NCBI RefSeq assembly: GCF_014775655.1 | Contig: NZ_CP061274.1 | Location: forward strand, 744,001 to 808,000 | From: Clavibacter zhangzhiyongii | GTDB taxonomy: Bacteria; Actinomycetota; Actinomycetes; Actinomycetales; Microbacteriaceae | Length of the DNA stretch: 64,000 bases | Reading direction: 5' to 3' | In this document: one piece after another, positions 1-8,663 of the stretch | How the letters are laid out: each line of letters starts with the position of its first letter | How positions within the stretch are numbered: the stretch's first letter is position 1 | Made by a program: the position numbers and the translations under genes | The notes under the pieces: generated by a model | What the model was told of the DNA's origin: nothing | Database searches by the model: none | The model's input: only the letters and a program-made list of their open reading frames with translations

Positions 1-180
1 GAGGAGACCTACGACTGGGACGCCATCGCCGACGGCTACGAGGAGCTCGCCGCCCGCCTGACGCGCGGCTACTCCACGCGCGGCATGAGCCGCGGCGTCC
101 GCTCGGCCACCCGCTGGGAGCCGGAGCTGCGCGCCAGCGACGCCGGCCGCACCTCCTTCCTCCTCGAGGAGAGCCGATGA
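1..180 (+). CDS. Glycosyltransferase, C-terminal fragment (5' end outside window)
   Basis: Only the last 59 codons are present, read in frame from base 1 to a TGA at 178-180. The opening residues (YDWDAIADGYEELAARL) look like the C-terminal helix of GT1/GT4 glycosyltransferases, where a W-x-x-(I/V)-A-x-x-Y block closes the GT-B fold. The stop overlaps the ATG of the next gene (ATGA), so the two are probably co-translated. The next two genes are also polysaccharide enzymes, which supports a sugar-transfer role in the exopolysaccharide locus. The family call rests on a short tail plus context; donor and acceptor cannot be told. Confidence 0.6.
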   Translation, partial: EETYDWDAIADGYEELAARLTRGYSTRGMSRGVRSATRWEPELRASDAGRTSFLLEESR

Positions 181-974
181 CCGCCACCGCCGACCCGCGC
201 GCGGAGTCGTACCTCGACGTCGTGCGCCGCCTGGCGTCCGCGCAGAAGAAGGCGGCCCGGGGCGCGCCCGCGTACTCGATCCGCGTCAACCGCCCGGCCG
301 GCCGCCTCCTCGCCGCGTGGGCCTACCGCGCGGGGCTGACCCCGAACCAGGTCACCGCGATCAGCGCCGCCTTCACGTTCACGGGCATCGCGCTCGTGGC
401 GCTCGTGGAGCCCGCCGCCTGGCTCGGCATCGCTGTGTGGCTGCTGCTCGCCGTGGGCTACGCGTTCGACTCGGCCGACGGCCAGGTCGCGCGCCTCCGC
501 GGCGGCGGATCGCTGTCGGGCGAGTGGCTCGACCACGTCGTCGACTGCATCAAGATCTCGTCGCTGCACCTCGCGGTGCTCGTGTCGATGTACCGCTGGC
601 CCGCCACGGACTCCGACGCGTGGCTGCTCGTGCCCGTCGTCTACGCGATCGTGGCCGCCGCGAGCTTCTTCGCGATGATCCTCAACGACCAGCTGAAGCG
701 CGTCCACCAGGTCGCCGGCGGCCCCGCCCCCGAGGCCGGCCGCTCGACCCTGCTGCGCTCGCTGCTCGTGATCCCCACCGACTACGGCTTCCTCTGCATC
801 GTGTTCGCGCTGCTCGGCGCGCCCGTCGTGTTCCTCGCGGTCTACGCGCTGATGATGCTCGCCAACGCCGGGCACCTCGCCCTCGCGTCGGTCAAGTGGT
901 TCCGCGACATGGGCGCGCTCGACGCGCGCCGTGCCGAGGCCGCGTCCGTCGGATCCGCGCAGGTGCCCGCGTGA
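177..974 (+). CDS. CDP-alcohol phosphatidyltransferase family membrane protein
   Basis: The 265-residue integral membrane protein carries the complete CDP-alcohol phosphotransferase signature D-x2-D-G-x2-A-R-x8-G-x3-D-x3-D at residues 98-123 (D98, D101, G102, A105, R106, G115, D119, D123). The aspartates bind divalent metal and the CDP moiety. Hydrophobic segments near residues 60-98 and 125-235 are the expected membrane helices. Enzymes of this family move a phospho-alcohol from CDP to an acceptor and usually make phospholipids. Here the gene overlaps glycosyltransferase genes at both ends (ATGA, GTGA), so it may supply a lipid or phospho-linked component of the exopolysaccharide; that role is inference. 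Confidence 0.88.
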   Translation: MTATADPRAESYLDVVRRLASAQKKAARGAPAYSIRVNRPAGRLLAAWAYRAGLTPNQVTAISAAFTFTGIALVALVEPAAWLGIAVWLLLAVGYAFDSADGQVARLRGGGSLSGEWLDHVVDCIKISSLHLAVLVSMYRWPATDSDAWLLVPVVYAIVAAASFFAMILNDQLKRVHQVAGGPAPEAGRSTLLRSLLVIPTDYGFLCIVFALLGAPVVFLAVYALMMLANAGHLALASVKWFRDMGALDARRAEAASVGSAQVPA

Positions 975-2212
975 CCGCGTACGCCGACACCGAGCGCGCG
1001 CTCGCGCAGGCCGAGGACGAGGGCGCGGACCTCCGCGGCCGCACGATCCTCGTCGCGCACCCGAGCGCGGAGCTCTACGGATCCGACCGGGTGCTCCTCG
1101 AGAGCGTCGCCGGCCTCGTCGCCGCGGGCGCCCGCACGGTGGTCACCCTGCCGGCGGACGGCCCGCTCGTCGACGCCCTCACCGGCGTCGGCGCAGTCGT
1201 GCACCACGCGCCCACGCCCGTGCTCCGGAAGGCGATGCTGCGCCCGCGCGGCTTCGCGGCCCTCGTCGGCCAGTCGGCCCGCGGCCTGTCCGCGGGCCTC
1301 GGCCTCGTGCGGCGCACGCGCCCGGACGCCGTCTACGTCAACACCGTCACGATCCCGCTCTGGATCCTCGTCGGCCGCCTCACCGGCCGCCCCGTCCTCT
1401 GCCACGTGCACGAGGCGGAGGGATCCGCGTCGCGCGCGGTCGGCACGGCGCTCGCCCTGCCGCTCGCCCTGGCGACGCGCGTGGTCGCGAACAGCCGCTA
1501 CAGCGTCGAGGTCCTCGGCCGCGCCCTCCCGCGGGTCGCGCGCCGGGCCGTGGTCGTGCACAACGGCGTGCCCGGCCCCGCGGATCCCGCCCCCGCGCGC
1601 CCCGCGCTCGAGGGCGGGCTGCGGGTGCTCTACGTCGGCCGGCTCTCCGACCGCAAGGGCGTGGACGTCGCCGTCGAGGCGATCGTCGAGCTCCGCGACC
1701 GCGGCGTGCCGGCGACGCTCGACATCGTGGGCGCCGTGTTCCCCGGCTACGAGTGGTACGAGGAGCAGCTGCGCACGACGATCCGGGTCCTCGACCTCGA
1801 GGCGCTCGTGACCCTGCACGGCTTCCACGCCGAGGTGACCCCCTACCTCGCCGCCGCGGATGCGTGCGTCGTCCCCTCCCGGGTGGACGAGCCGTTCGGC
1901 AACACCGCCGTGGAGGCACTGCTCGCCGCACGGCCCGTGGTGGTCAGCGACACCTCCGGCCTCCGCGAGGCCGCGGGCGGGTACGAGTCGGCGCAGCTGG
2001 TGCCGCCCTCGGATCCGGCCGCCCTCGCGGACGCCCTCCATCTCGTCGCGACGGACTGGGACGCCTACCGCGCCCGCGCCGCCCGCGACCGCTTCCGCGC
2101 CGAGCACCGGCACGGACCCGAGCTCTACCGGCAGCGCATCGCGCGGTCGGTGGGCACGATGCTCAGCGCTGCGAAGCGCGTCGGCAGCCCCCGACCGGCC
2201 AGCTCCCGCTGA
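971..2212 (+). CDS. Glycosyltransferase family 4 (GT-B)
   Basis: This 413-residue cytosolic glycosyltransferase starts at a GTG that overlaps the previous stop (GTGA). The N-terminal Rossmann half begins around residue 20 with ILVAHPSAELYGSDR, typical of enzymes that bind a lipid-linked acceptor. The C-terminal half has a VLYVGRLSDRKGVD stretch and a DEPFGNTAVEALLAARPVV segment near residues 305-322, which is the E-x7-E donor-sugar motif of GT4. It is the third gene of a tightly overlapping run, so it should act in the same glycan. The sugar donor is not predictable from sequence alone. Confidence 0.88.
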   Translation: MTAYADTERALAQAEDEGADLRGRTILVAHPSAELYGSDRVLLESVAGLVAAGARTVVTLPADGPLVDALTGVGAVVHHAPTPVLRKAMLRPRGFAALVGQSARGLSAGLGLVRRTRPDAVYVNTVTIPLWILVGRLTGRPVLCHVHEAEGSASRAVGTALALPLALATRVVANSRYSVEVLGRALPRVARRAVVVHNGVPGPADPAPARPALEGGLRVLYVGRLSDRKGVDVAVEAIVELRDRGVPATLDIVGAVFPGYEWYEEQLRTTIRVLDLEALVTLHGFHAEVTPYLAAADACVVPSRVDEPFGNTAVEALLAARPVVVSDTSGLREAAGGYESAQLVPPSDPAALADALHLVATDWDAYRARAARDRFRAEHRHGPELYRQRIARSVGTMLSAAKRVGSPRPASSR

Positions 2213-2261
2213 CCACCGGCGCCCTCCCTCACCCGCACCACCCACCCCAAGCAAGGACGAA

Positions 2262-5200
2262 ATGAGCATCCTCTCCTCCGCGGGACGTCGCCTGGCCGCG
2301 ATGACCGCGGCCGCCGCGGTCATCCTGTCCGCGGTCGTGATCGCGCAGCCCGCGATGGCCGACTCCGCCCCCGTCGACCCGACGGATCCGCGGACGCCCG
2401 CCACCGTGACCGCCGATCCGCTGCCCACGACCCAGATCGACGGCGTCGCCTGGTCGCAGGTCGTCGTCGGCGACACCGTCTACGTCGCCGGCAAGTTCCA
2501 GAACGCGCGCCCCGCCGGCGCCGCGCCCGGGACGAACCTCACCCCGCGCAGCAACCTGCTCGCGTACGACGTCCGCACGGGCGCGCTCATCACCTCGTTC
2601 GCGCCGAAGCTGAACGCGCAGGCGCTCTCGGTGACGGCGTCGCCCGACGGCTCGCGCATCTACGTGGTCGGGGACTTCACCGACATCGACGGCCAGGGCT
2701 ACTACCGCGCCGCGGCGTTCAGCACCGCGACCGGCAAGATCATCCCGACCTTCCGCCCGATCATGGGCAGCCAGACCCGCACGGTGAGCGCCTCGAACGA
2801 CACCGTGTACCTCGGCGGCACGTTCCGCAGCGTCAACGGCGCCGCGCGGAACTACCTCGCCGCGGTGTCCGCCTCCACCGGCGCCACGCTGCCGTTCGTC
2901 GCCGACACCGACACCGTGGTCGATGCGCTCACGCTCACGAAGGACGCGTCCAAGCTGGTCGTCGGCGGCCGCTTCACGCAGCTGAGCGGCGTCCCCACCT
3001 ACGGGCTCGGCGCGGTCGACCCGGCCTCGGGCGCCTCGCTCCCGTGGGCCGCGAACCAGCAGGTGCGCAACGCCGGCGTGGAGTCCTCGATCACGAGCCT
3101 CTACGCCACGGGCGACCGGGTGTACGGATCCGGCTACACGTTCGGCGACGGCGGCAACCTCGAGGGCGCGTTCTCGGCGGACCCGAACACCGGCGTCGTG
3201 AACTGGGTCGAGGACTGCCACGGCGACAGCTACTCCGTCTTCGCGACCGAGACCGTCGCGTACGTGGCGGGCCACCCGCACTACTGCGGCAACATCGGCG
3301 GCTTCCCGCAGACGGAGCCGTGGACCTTCCAGCACAGCATCGCCTTCAGCAAGCAGGCGACCGGCACGGCCACGGCCGACCCGTACGGCTACCACAACTG
3401 GGCCGGCACGCCGTCCCCGACGCTGCTCAACTGGTTCCCGAAGTACGTCACGGGCTCCTTCACGGGCCAGGGCCAGGCGGCCTGGAGCGTCAACGGCAAC
3501 CAGGACTACATCGTCGTCGGCGGCGAGTTCCCGTACGTGAACACCACCGCGCAGCAGGGCCTCGTGCGCTACGCGACGGCCAAGGACGCGCCGAACAGGA
3601 TCGGCCCGAACGGCAACGACCAGCTCGTGCCGAAGACGGTCTCGTACACGAAGGGCGAGGCGCGCGTCGCCTGGCAGGCCACGTTCGACCGCGACTCGAC
3701 CCGCCTCACCTACAAGGTGATCCGCGACGGGAAGACGGCGACCCCCGTCTACCAGGTGACCCAGGACTCCACGTTCTGGCAGCGTCCCTCGATGGGCTTC
3801 GTCGACAAGGGCCTCGTGCCCGGCAGCTCGCACACCTACAAGGTCGTCGTCACCGACGGCAACGGCAACGCGGTCGACCGCAACAGCGCGCCCGTCGTGA
3901 TCGCCGACCAGTCCGGCAGCGACGCCTACGCCACGAGCGTGAAGGACGACGGCGCGACCGCGTACTACCCGCTCGACGAGAGGGACGGCACCGCCGGACT
4001 CGACCACGTCGCGTTCGAGGACCTCCGGGTCGACGCCGCCACGCGCGGCGCCGCGGGCCCGATCGACGGATCCACCGCCACCACCTTCTCCGGCAAGGAC
4101 GGGTCCTTCGCGGTCACGCCCCAGGCGGCGAAGTCGCCGAACACCTTCAGCGTGGAGTCGTGGGTCAAGACGACCTCGACCTCGGGCGGCAAGGTCGTCG
4201 GCTACGGCAACAACAGCACCGGCACCTCGGGCAACTACGACCGCATGGTCTACCTCGACAACGACGGCCGGATCTTCTTCGGCGTCTACACCGGGGCCAC
4301 CCAGACGATCAGCTCGGCTCCCGGCTTCAACGACGGGAAGTGGCACCAGATCGTCGCGACCATGAGCGACGCGGGCATGAAGCTGTTCGTGGACGGCAAG
4401 GTCGTCGGCCAGCGCGCCGACGTCACGGCCGGCCAGGACTTCACCGGCTTCTGGCGCATCGGCGGCGACAACCTCGGCGGCTGGCCCAACCAGCCCGCGA
4501 GCTACTACCTGGCCGGCGACATCGCCCAGGTGTCGATCTACCCGACCGCCCTCACGCGCGCCGACGTCGTCGACCACCTGGTCGCCTCGGGCCGCACCTC
4601 GCCCATCCCGCCGGCGCCCTCGGACGCCTACGGCAAGGCGGTCTACGCCGCCGACCCGTCGTTCTTCTGGCGCCTCGACGACGCGCAGGGCGCGACGACC
4701 GTGAAGGACGCCGGCCAGAACGACGTCCCCGGCAACGTGGGACGCAACGTGTCCTTCGGCCAGGCGGGCGCCCTCGCGGGCACCGCCGGCACGTCGGCGT
4801 CGTTCGACGACAGCATCACGGTGAGCTCGCAGCGGGTCCAGAACCCGCAGCGGTACACCGTCGAGACGTGGTTCCAGACGACCACGAACCGCGGCGGGAA
4901 GCTGATCGGGTTCGGCGACAACGCGGATCCGTTCAACTTCTCCGGCAGCTACGACCGCCACGTCTACATGCAGGACGACGGACGCCTGCAGTTCGGGATC
5001 TGGACCGGCCAGACCAACCTGGCCACGTCGCCCAAGGCGTACAACGACGGCCAGTGGCACCACATGGCGGCCTCGCAGGGCGTCGACGGCCTGAAGCTCT
5101 ACGTGGACGGCGAGCTCGTCGGCCAGAACGGGGCCACCCAGGCCCAGGGCTACGACGGCTACTGGCGCATCGGCGGGGACAACACCTGGGGCTCGGCGAG

Positions 5201-8200
5201 CGGCACCTTCCAGGGCCGCCTCGACGAGGTCGCGGTGTACCCCACGGCCCTCGCGGCCGACACGATCGCGACGCACCACGCGCTCGGGACCACGGGCCGG
5301 GTGCCGAACCAGGCCCCGAAGGCCGCGTTCACGCAGCAGGCCGACTTCCTGGCCGCGTCGTTCGACGCGACCGGATCCACGGACGCCGACGGCACGATCA
5401 CGGGCTACGACTGGGACTTCGGCGACGACGTCCGGGCGTCCGGCGCGCAGCAGTCGCACACCTACGCCGCGGCCGGCACCTACACGGTGACGCTCACGGT
5501 GACGGACGACCGCGGCACGACGAACCGCACGCAGCAGGAGATCACCGTGAAGGCGGCGCCGGCGAACATCGCGCCGACGGCCGTGGTGACCGCCACCGCG
5601 ACGGACCTCACGGCGAAGCTCGACGGATCCGCCTCCACGGACGCCGACGGCCAGGTCGCCTCCTACGCGTGGGACTTCGGCGACGGCAGCACGGGCACCG
5701 GCCCGACGCCGACGCACGCCTACGCCGCGGGCGGCGCCTACACGGTGACCCTCACGGTCACGGACGACAAGGGCCTCACGGGCTCCGCGTCCACGCAGGT
5801 GACGGTCGTGGCGCCCCCGGTCAACCGGGAGCCCACGGCGGTGATCGCGTCGACCACGACCGACCTGGTCGCGAACCTCGACGGCCGCGCCTCCTCCGAC
5901 CCGGACGGCGCCATCGCGTCCTGGGCGTGGGAGTTCGGCGACGGGACGACCGGCACCGGCCCCTCCATCGCCCACCCCTACGCGAAGGCCGGCACGTACC
6001 AGGTCGCGCTGACGGTGACGGACGACGAGGGCGCGACGGGTCGCACGACCGCGAGCGTCACGGTCACCGCCCCGCCCGTGAACCAGGCGCCCGTCGCCGC
6101 GTTCACGTCCACCACGGCGGGCCTCGTCGCCTCGCTCGACGCCTCCACGTCGAGCGATCCCGACGGCACCGTGGCCTCCTGGTCCTGGGCCTTCGGCGAC
6201 GGGACCACCGGCGCGGGCCGCACCACGACCCACGCCTACGCCCAGGCCGGCACCTACCCGGTGTCGCTCACGGTGACGGACGACAAGGGCCTCACGACGA
6301 CGACCACCTCCCCGGTGACCGTCGAGGCCCCCGCGTCGAGCGTCCTCGCGCAGGACTCGTTCGGCCGCACGGTCGCGCAGGGCTGGGGCACGGCCGAGGT
6401 CGGCGGCGCCTGGCGCGTCACCGGCAGCACGAGCATCGTCAAGGTGCAGGACGGACAGGGCCAGGTCGCCTCGCCGAAGGGCGAGACGCGCACGATGAGC
6501 CTCGACGCGGTGTCCACCACGTCGTCGGACGTCAGCGCGACCTTCTCGCTCGACTCCGTCCCCACCGGCGGCGGCTCCTACACGCGGGTCACCTCGCGCC
6601 AGGTCGGCTCGTCGTTCTACCAGACGCAGGTCTGGGTCAAGGCGACCGGGCAGATCCAGCTGGTGCAGTCGGAGGGATCGTCGAACCCGGCGTCCTACGT
6701 GCTCCCCGGCACGACCTACAAGGCCGGCCAGCAGCTCCGCGTCCGCGTCCTGACGACCGGCACCTCGCCGACCACCGTCAAGGCCAAGGTGTGGGTCGCC
6801 GGCCAGGCCGAGCCCGCCGCATGGCAGACGAGCATCACCAGCTCGACCGCCGCGCTGCAGGCCGCCGGCTCCGTCGCGATCCAGACCTACCTCTCGGGGT
6901 CGGCGACGGCGCCCGTCACCACGCGGATCGACGACGTGGTCGTCGCCCGCGACGGCCAGGCGCCCGCCCCGGCGAACCAGGCCCCGACGGCGGCGTTCAC
7001 GTCGACGGCGAAGGACCTGACGGCCTCGTTCGACGGATCCACGTCGACGGACGCCGACGGCACGGTCGCCTCCTACGCCTGGGCGTTCGGCGACGGCACG
7101 ACGGGCACGGGCCGCACGGTCGACCACGCCTACGCGAAGGCCGGCACGTACGCGGTGTCGCTCACGGTGACGGACGACAAGGGCCTCGTCTCGGCGAAGA
7201 AGGACGGCACCGTGACGGTGACCGCTCCCGCGGCGGCGAACCAGGCCCCGGCGGCGGCGTTCACGTCCGCCGCGAAGGACCTGACGGCCTCGTTCGACGG
7301 ATCCACGTCGACGGACGCCGACGGCACCGTCGCCTCGTACGCCTGGACCTTCGGGGACGGCGCCACGGGCACCGGTCGCACGGTCGACCACGCCTACGCC
7401 GCGGCCGGCACCTACCAGGTGTCGCTCACGGTGACGGACGACAAGGGCCTCGTCTCGGCGAAGAAGGACGGCACGGTCACGGTGACCGCGCCTGTCGGCA
7501 CGCCGGCGAACCAGGCCCCGACGGCGGCGTTCACGTCGACGGCGAAGGACCTGACGGCCTCGTTCGACGGATCCACGTCGACGGACGCCGACGGCACGGT
7601 CGCCTCGTACGCCTGGGCGTTCGGCGACGGGACGACCGGCACCGGTCGCACGGTCGACCACGCCTACGCGAAGGCCGGCACGTACGCGGTGTCGGTCACG
7701 GTGACGGACGACAAGGGCCTCGTCTCGACGAAGAAGGACGGGTCGGTCACGGTGACCGCCCCGGTCGTCACGCCGCCGGCCGCGGGGATCCTCGCGCAGG
7801 ACTCCTTCGCCCGCACCACCGCCAACGGCTGGGGCACGGCGGAGACCGGCGGCGCCTGGCGCATCACCGGCAACGCGTCGATCCTCAAGGTGCAGGACGG
7901 GCAGGCGCAGGTCACCAGCCCCGCCGGCGAGACCCGCACCGCGAGCCTCGACGCCGTCCGCGGCACCGCCTCGGACGCCCAGGTCAGCTTCTCGCTGGAC
8001 CGGGTGCCCACGGGCGGCGGCGCGTACGTGCGGATCAACTCGCGCCAGGTCGGCACGGCCGTGTACCAGACGCAGGTCTGGGTGCGGTCGACCGGCCAGG
8101 TGATGATCGTGCAGTCGGAGAACGGGACCAATCTCAAGTCGGTCGTCGTCCCGAACCTCACGTACACGGCCGGGCAGCAGCTCCGCGTCCGCGTGCAGGT

Positions 8201-8411
8201 CACGGGCACGTCGCCCACCACGATGAACGCGAAGGTGTGGCCCGTCGGCCAGGCCGAGCCGACGGCGTGGCAGTCGACGACGACCGGGTCCCTGGCCGCC
8301 CTGCAGACCGCGGGCACGTTCGGGATCCAGACGTACCTGTCGAGCTCGGCGGCCGGCCCGGTCGCGTTCACGCTCGACGACCTGCTGGTCACGGACGGCA
8401 CCGTCCGCTGA
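2262..8411 (+). CDS. Giant secreted LamG/PKD multidomain protein
   Basis: I chose ATG 2262 (ten bases after AAGGA) because it is followed by a clean signal peptide: charged start, hydrophobic core, AMA-DS cleavage near residue 34. The mature part of this 2,049-residue protein runs: a propeller-like repeat region (~40-430), an FN3-like segment (~444-550), two LamG/concanavalin-like domains (~560-776, ~786-1010), four PKD domains (~1014-1356), a ~200-residue beta-rich module, three more PKD domains (~1571-1835), then a second copy of that module to the end. PKD units show the DGSxSxDADG...WxFGDG...VTVTDDKG pattern. No LPXTG or membrane anchor is present, so it is probably released or held non-covalently. 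Its place inside the polysaccharide locus suggests adhesion or matrix binding; this is inference. Confidence 0.85.
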   Translation: MSILSSAGRRLAAMTAAAAVILSAVVIAQPAMADSAPVDPTDPRTPATVTADPLPTTQIDGVAWSQVVVGDTVYVAGKFQNARPAGAAPGTNLTPRSNLLAYDVRTGALITSFAPKLNAQALSVTASPDGSRIYVVGDFTDIDGQGYYRAAAFSTATGKIIPTFRPIMGSQTRTVSASNDTVYLGGTFRSVNGAARNYLAAVSASTGATLPFVADTDTVVDALTLTKDASKLVVGGRFTQLSGVPTYGLGAVDPASGASLPWAANQQVRNAGVESSITSLYATGDRVYGSGYTFGDGGNLEGAFSADPNTGVVNWVEDCHGDSYSVFATETVAYVAGHPHYCGNIGGFPQTEPWTFQHSIAFSKQATGTATADPYGYHNWAGTPSPTLLNWFPKYVTGSFTGQGQAAWSVNGNQDYIVVGGEFPYVNTTAQQGLVRYATAKDAPNRIGPNGNDQLVPKTVSYTKGEARVAWQATFDRDSTRLTYKVIRDGKTATPVYQVTQDSTFWQRPSMGFVDKGLVPGSSHTYKVVVTDGNGNAVDRNSAPVVIADQSGSDAYATSVKDDGATAYYPLDERDGTAGLDHVAFEDLRVDAATRGAAGPIDGSTATTFSGKDGSFAVTPQAAKSPNTFSVESWVKTTSTSGGKVVGYGNNSTGTSGNYDRMVYLDNDGRIFFGVYTGATQTISSAPGFNDGKWHQIVATMSDAGMKLFVDGKVVGQRADVTAGQDFTGFWRIGGDNLGGWPNQPASYYLAGDIAQVSIYPTALTRADVVDHLVASGRTSPIPPAPSDAYGKAVYAADPSFFWRLDDAQGATTVKDAGQNDVPGNVGRNVSFGQAGALAGTAGTSASFDDSITVSSQRVQNPQRYTVETWFQTTTNRGGKLIGFGDNADPFNFSGSYDRHVYMQDDGRLQFGIWTGQTNLATSPKAYNDGQWHHMAASQGVDGLKLYVDGELVGQNGATQAQGYDGYWRIGGDNTWGSASGTFQGRLDEVAVYPTALAADTIATHHALGTTGRVPNQAPKAAFTQQADFLAASFDATGSTDADGTITGYDWDFGDDVRASGAQQSHTYAAAGTYTVTLTVTDDRGTTNRTQQEITVKAAPANIAPTAVVTATATDLTAKLDGSASTDADGQVASYAWDFGDGSTGTGPTPTHAYAAGGAYTVTLTVTDDKGLTGSASTQVTVVAPPVNREPTAVIASTTTDLVANLDGRASSDPDGAIASWAWEFGDGTTGTGPSIAHPYAKAGTYQVALTVTDDEGATGRTTASVTVTAPPVNQAPVAAFTSTTAGLVASLDASTSSDPDGTVASWSWAFGDGTTGAGRTTTHAYAQAGTYPVSLTVTDDKGLTTTTTSPVTVEAPASSVLAQDSFGRTVAQGWGTAEVGGAWRVTGSTSIVKVQDGQGQVASPKGETRTMSLDAVSTTSSDVSATFSLDSVPTGGGSYTRVTSRQVGSSFYQTQVWVKATGQIQLVQSEGSSNPASYVLPGTTYKAGQQLRVRVLTTGTSPTTVKAKVWVAGQAEPAAWQTSITSSTAALQAAGSVAIQTYLSGSATAPVTTRIDDVVVARDGQAPAPANQAPTAAFTSTAKDLTASFDGSTSTDADGTVASYAWAFGDGTTGTGRTVDHAYAKAGTYAVSLTVTDDKGLVSAKKDGTVTVTAPAAANQAPAAAFTSAAKDLTASFDGSTSTDADGTVASYAWTFGDGATGTGRTVDHAYAAAGTYQVSLTVTDDKGLVSAKKDGTVTVTAPVGTPANQAPTAAFTSTAKDLTASFDGSTSTDADGTVASYAWAFGDGTTGTGRTVDHAYAKAGTYAVSVTVTDDKGLVSTKKDGSVTVTAPVVTPPAAGILAQDSFARTTANGWGTAETGGAWRITGNASILKVQDGQAQVTSPAGETRTASLDAVRGTASDAQVSFSLDRVPTGGGAYVRINSRQVGTAVYQTQVWVRSTGQVMIVQSENGTNLKSVVVPNLTYTAGQQLRVRVQVTGTSPTTMNAKVWPVGQAEPTAWQSTTTGSLAALQTAGTFGIQTYLSSSAAGPVAFTLDDLLVTDGTVR
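6975..7768 (+). repeat. Three near-identical tandem PKD-coding repeats
   Basis: Copies start at 6975, 7239 and 7509, giving periods of 264 and 270 bases (88 and 90 codons). Long blocks match base for base, including the stretch encoding AKDLTASFDGSTSTDADGTV. The four upstream PKD units (5305-6330) are clearly more diverged. This points to recent duplication or gene conversion of the last three. Confidence 0.85.
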
Positions 8412-8429
8412 TCCGGCCGGTAGCTCGCA

Positions 8430-8461
8430 GCGGGCGGGTCCTCCTCGGAGGGCCCGCCCGC
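8430..8461 (+). terminator. Hairpin after the LamG/PKD gene
   Basis: A 9-bp GC arm (GCGGGCGGG / CCCGCCCGC) continues into TCCTCC / GGAGGG with a two-base loop. It begins 19 bases after the stop codon. There is no T-run, as is common for actinobacterial terminators. Confidence 0.6.
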
Positions 8462-8663
8462 ACGGTCGTGCGGGCGACCGCACGACGGCACCACCGCACC
8501 ACCGCATGACCCGGACGGGGGCCCTGGACGGGAGGCCCCGGCGGTCTGCACCGGGGATAATCGACGAGGGCGACGCGCCCGGGATGCACACGAGGGGACA
8601 CGCGATGCCGCACGCGATGCCACGCCCGCACGCCCGCGTCCGCCCCCTCCGTCCCCGCCCCCG

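Noticed and set aside
6975..7768. Possible CRISPR-like repeat array
   Set aside because: Periods are 264-270 bases, in frame, and encode PKD domains; there are no short spacers.
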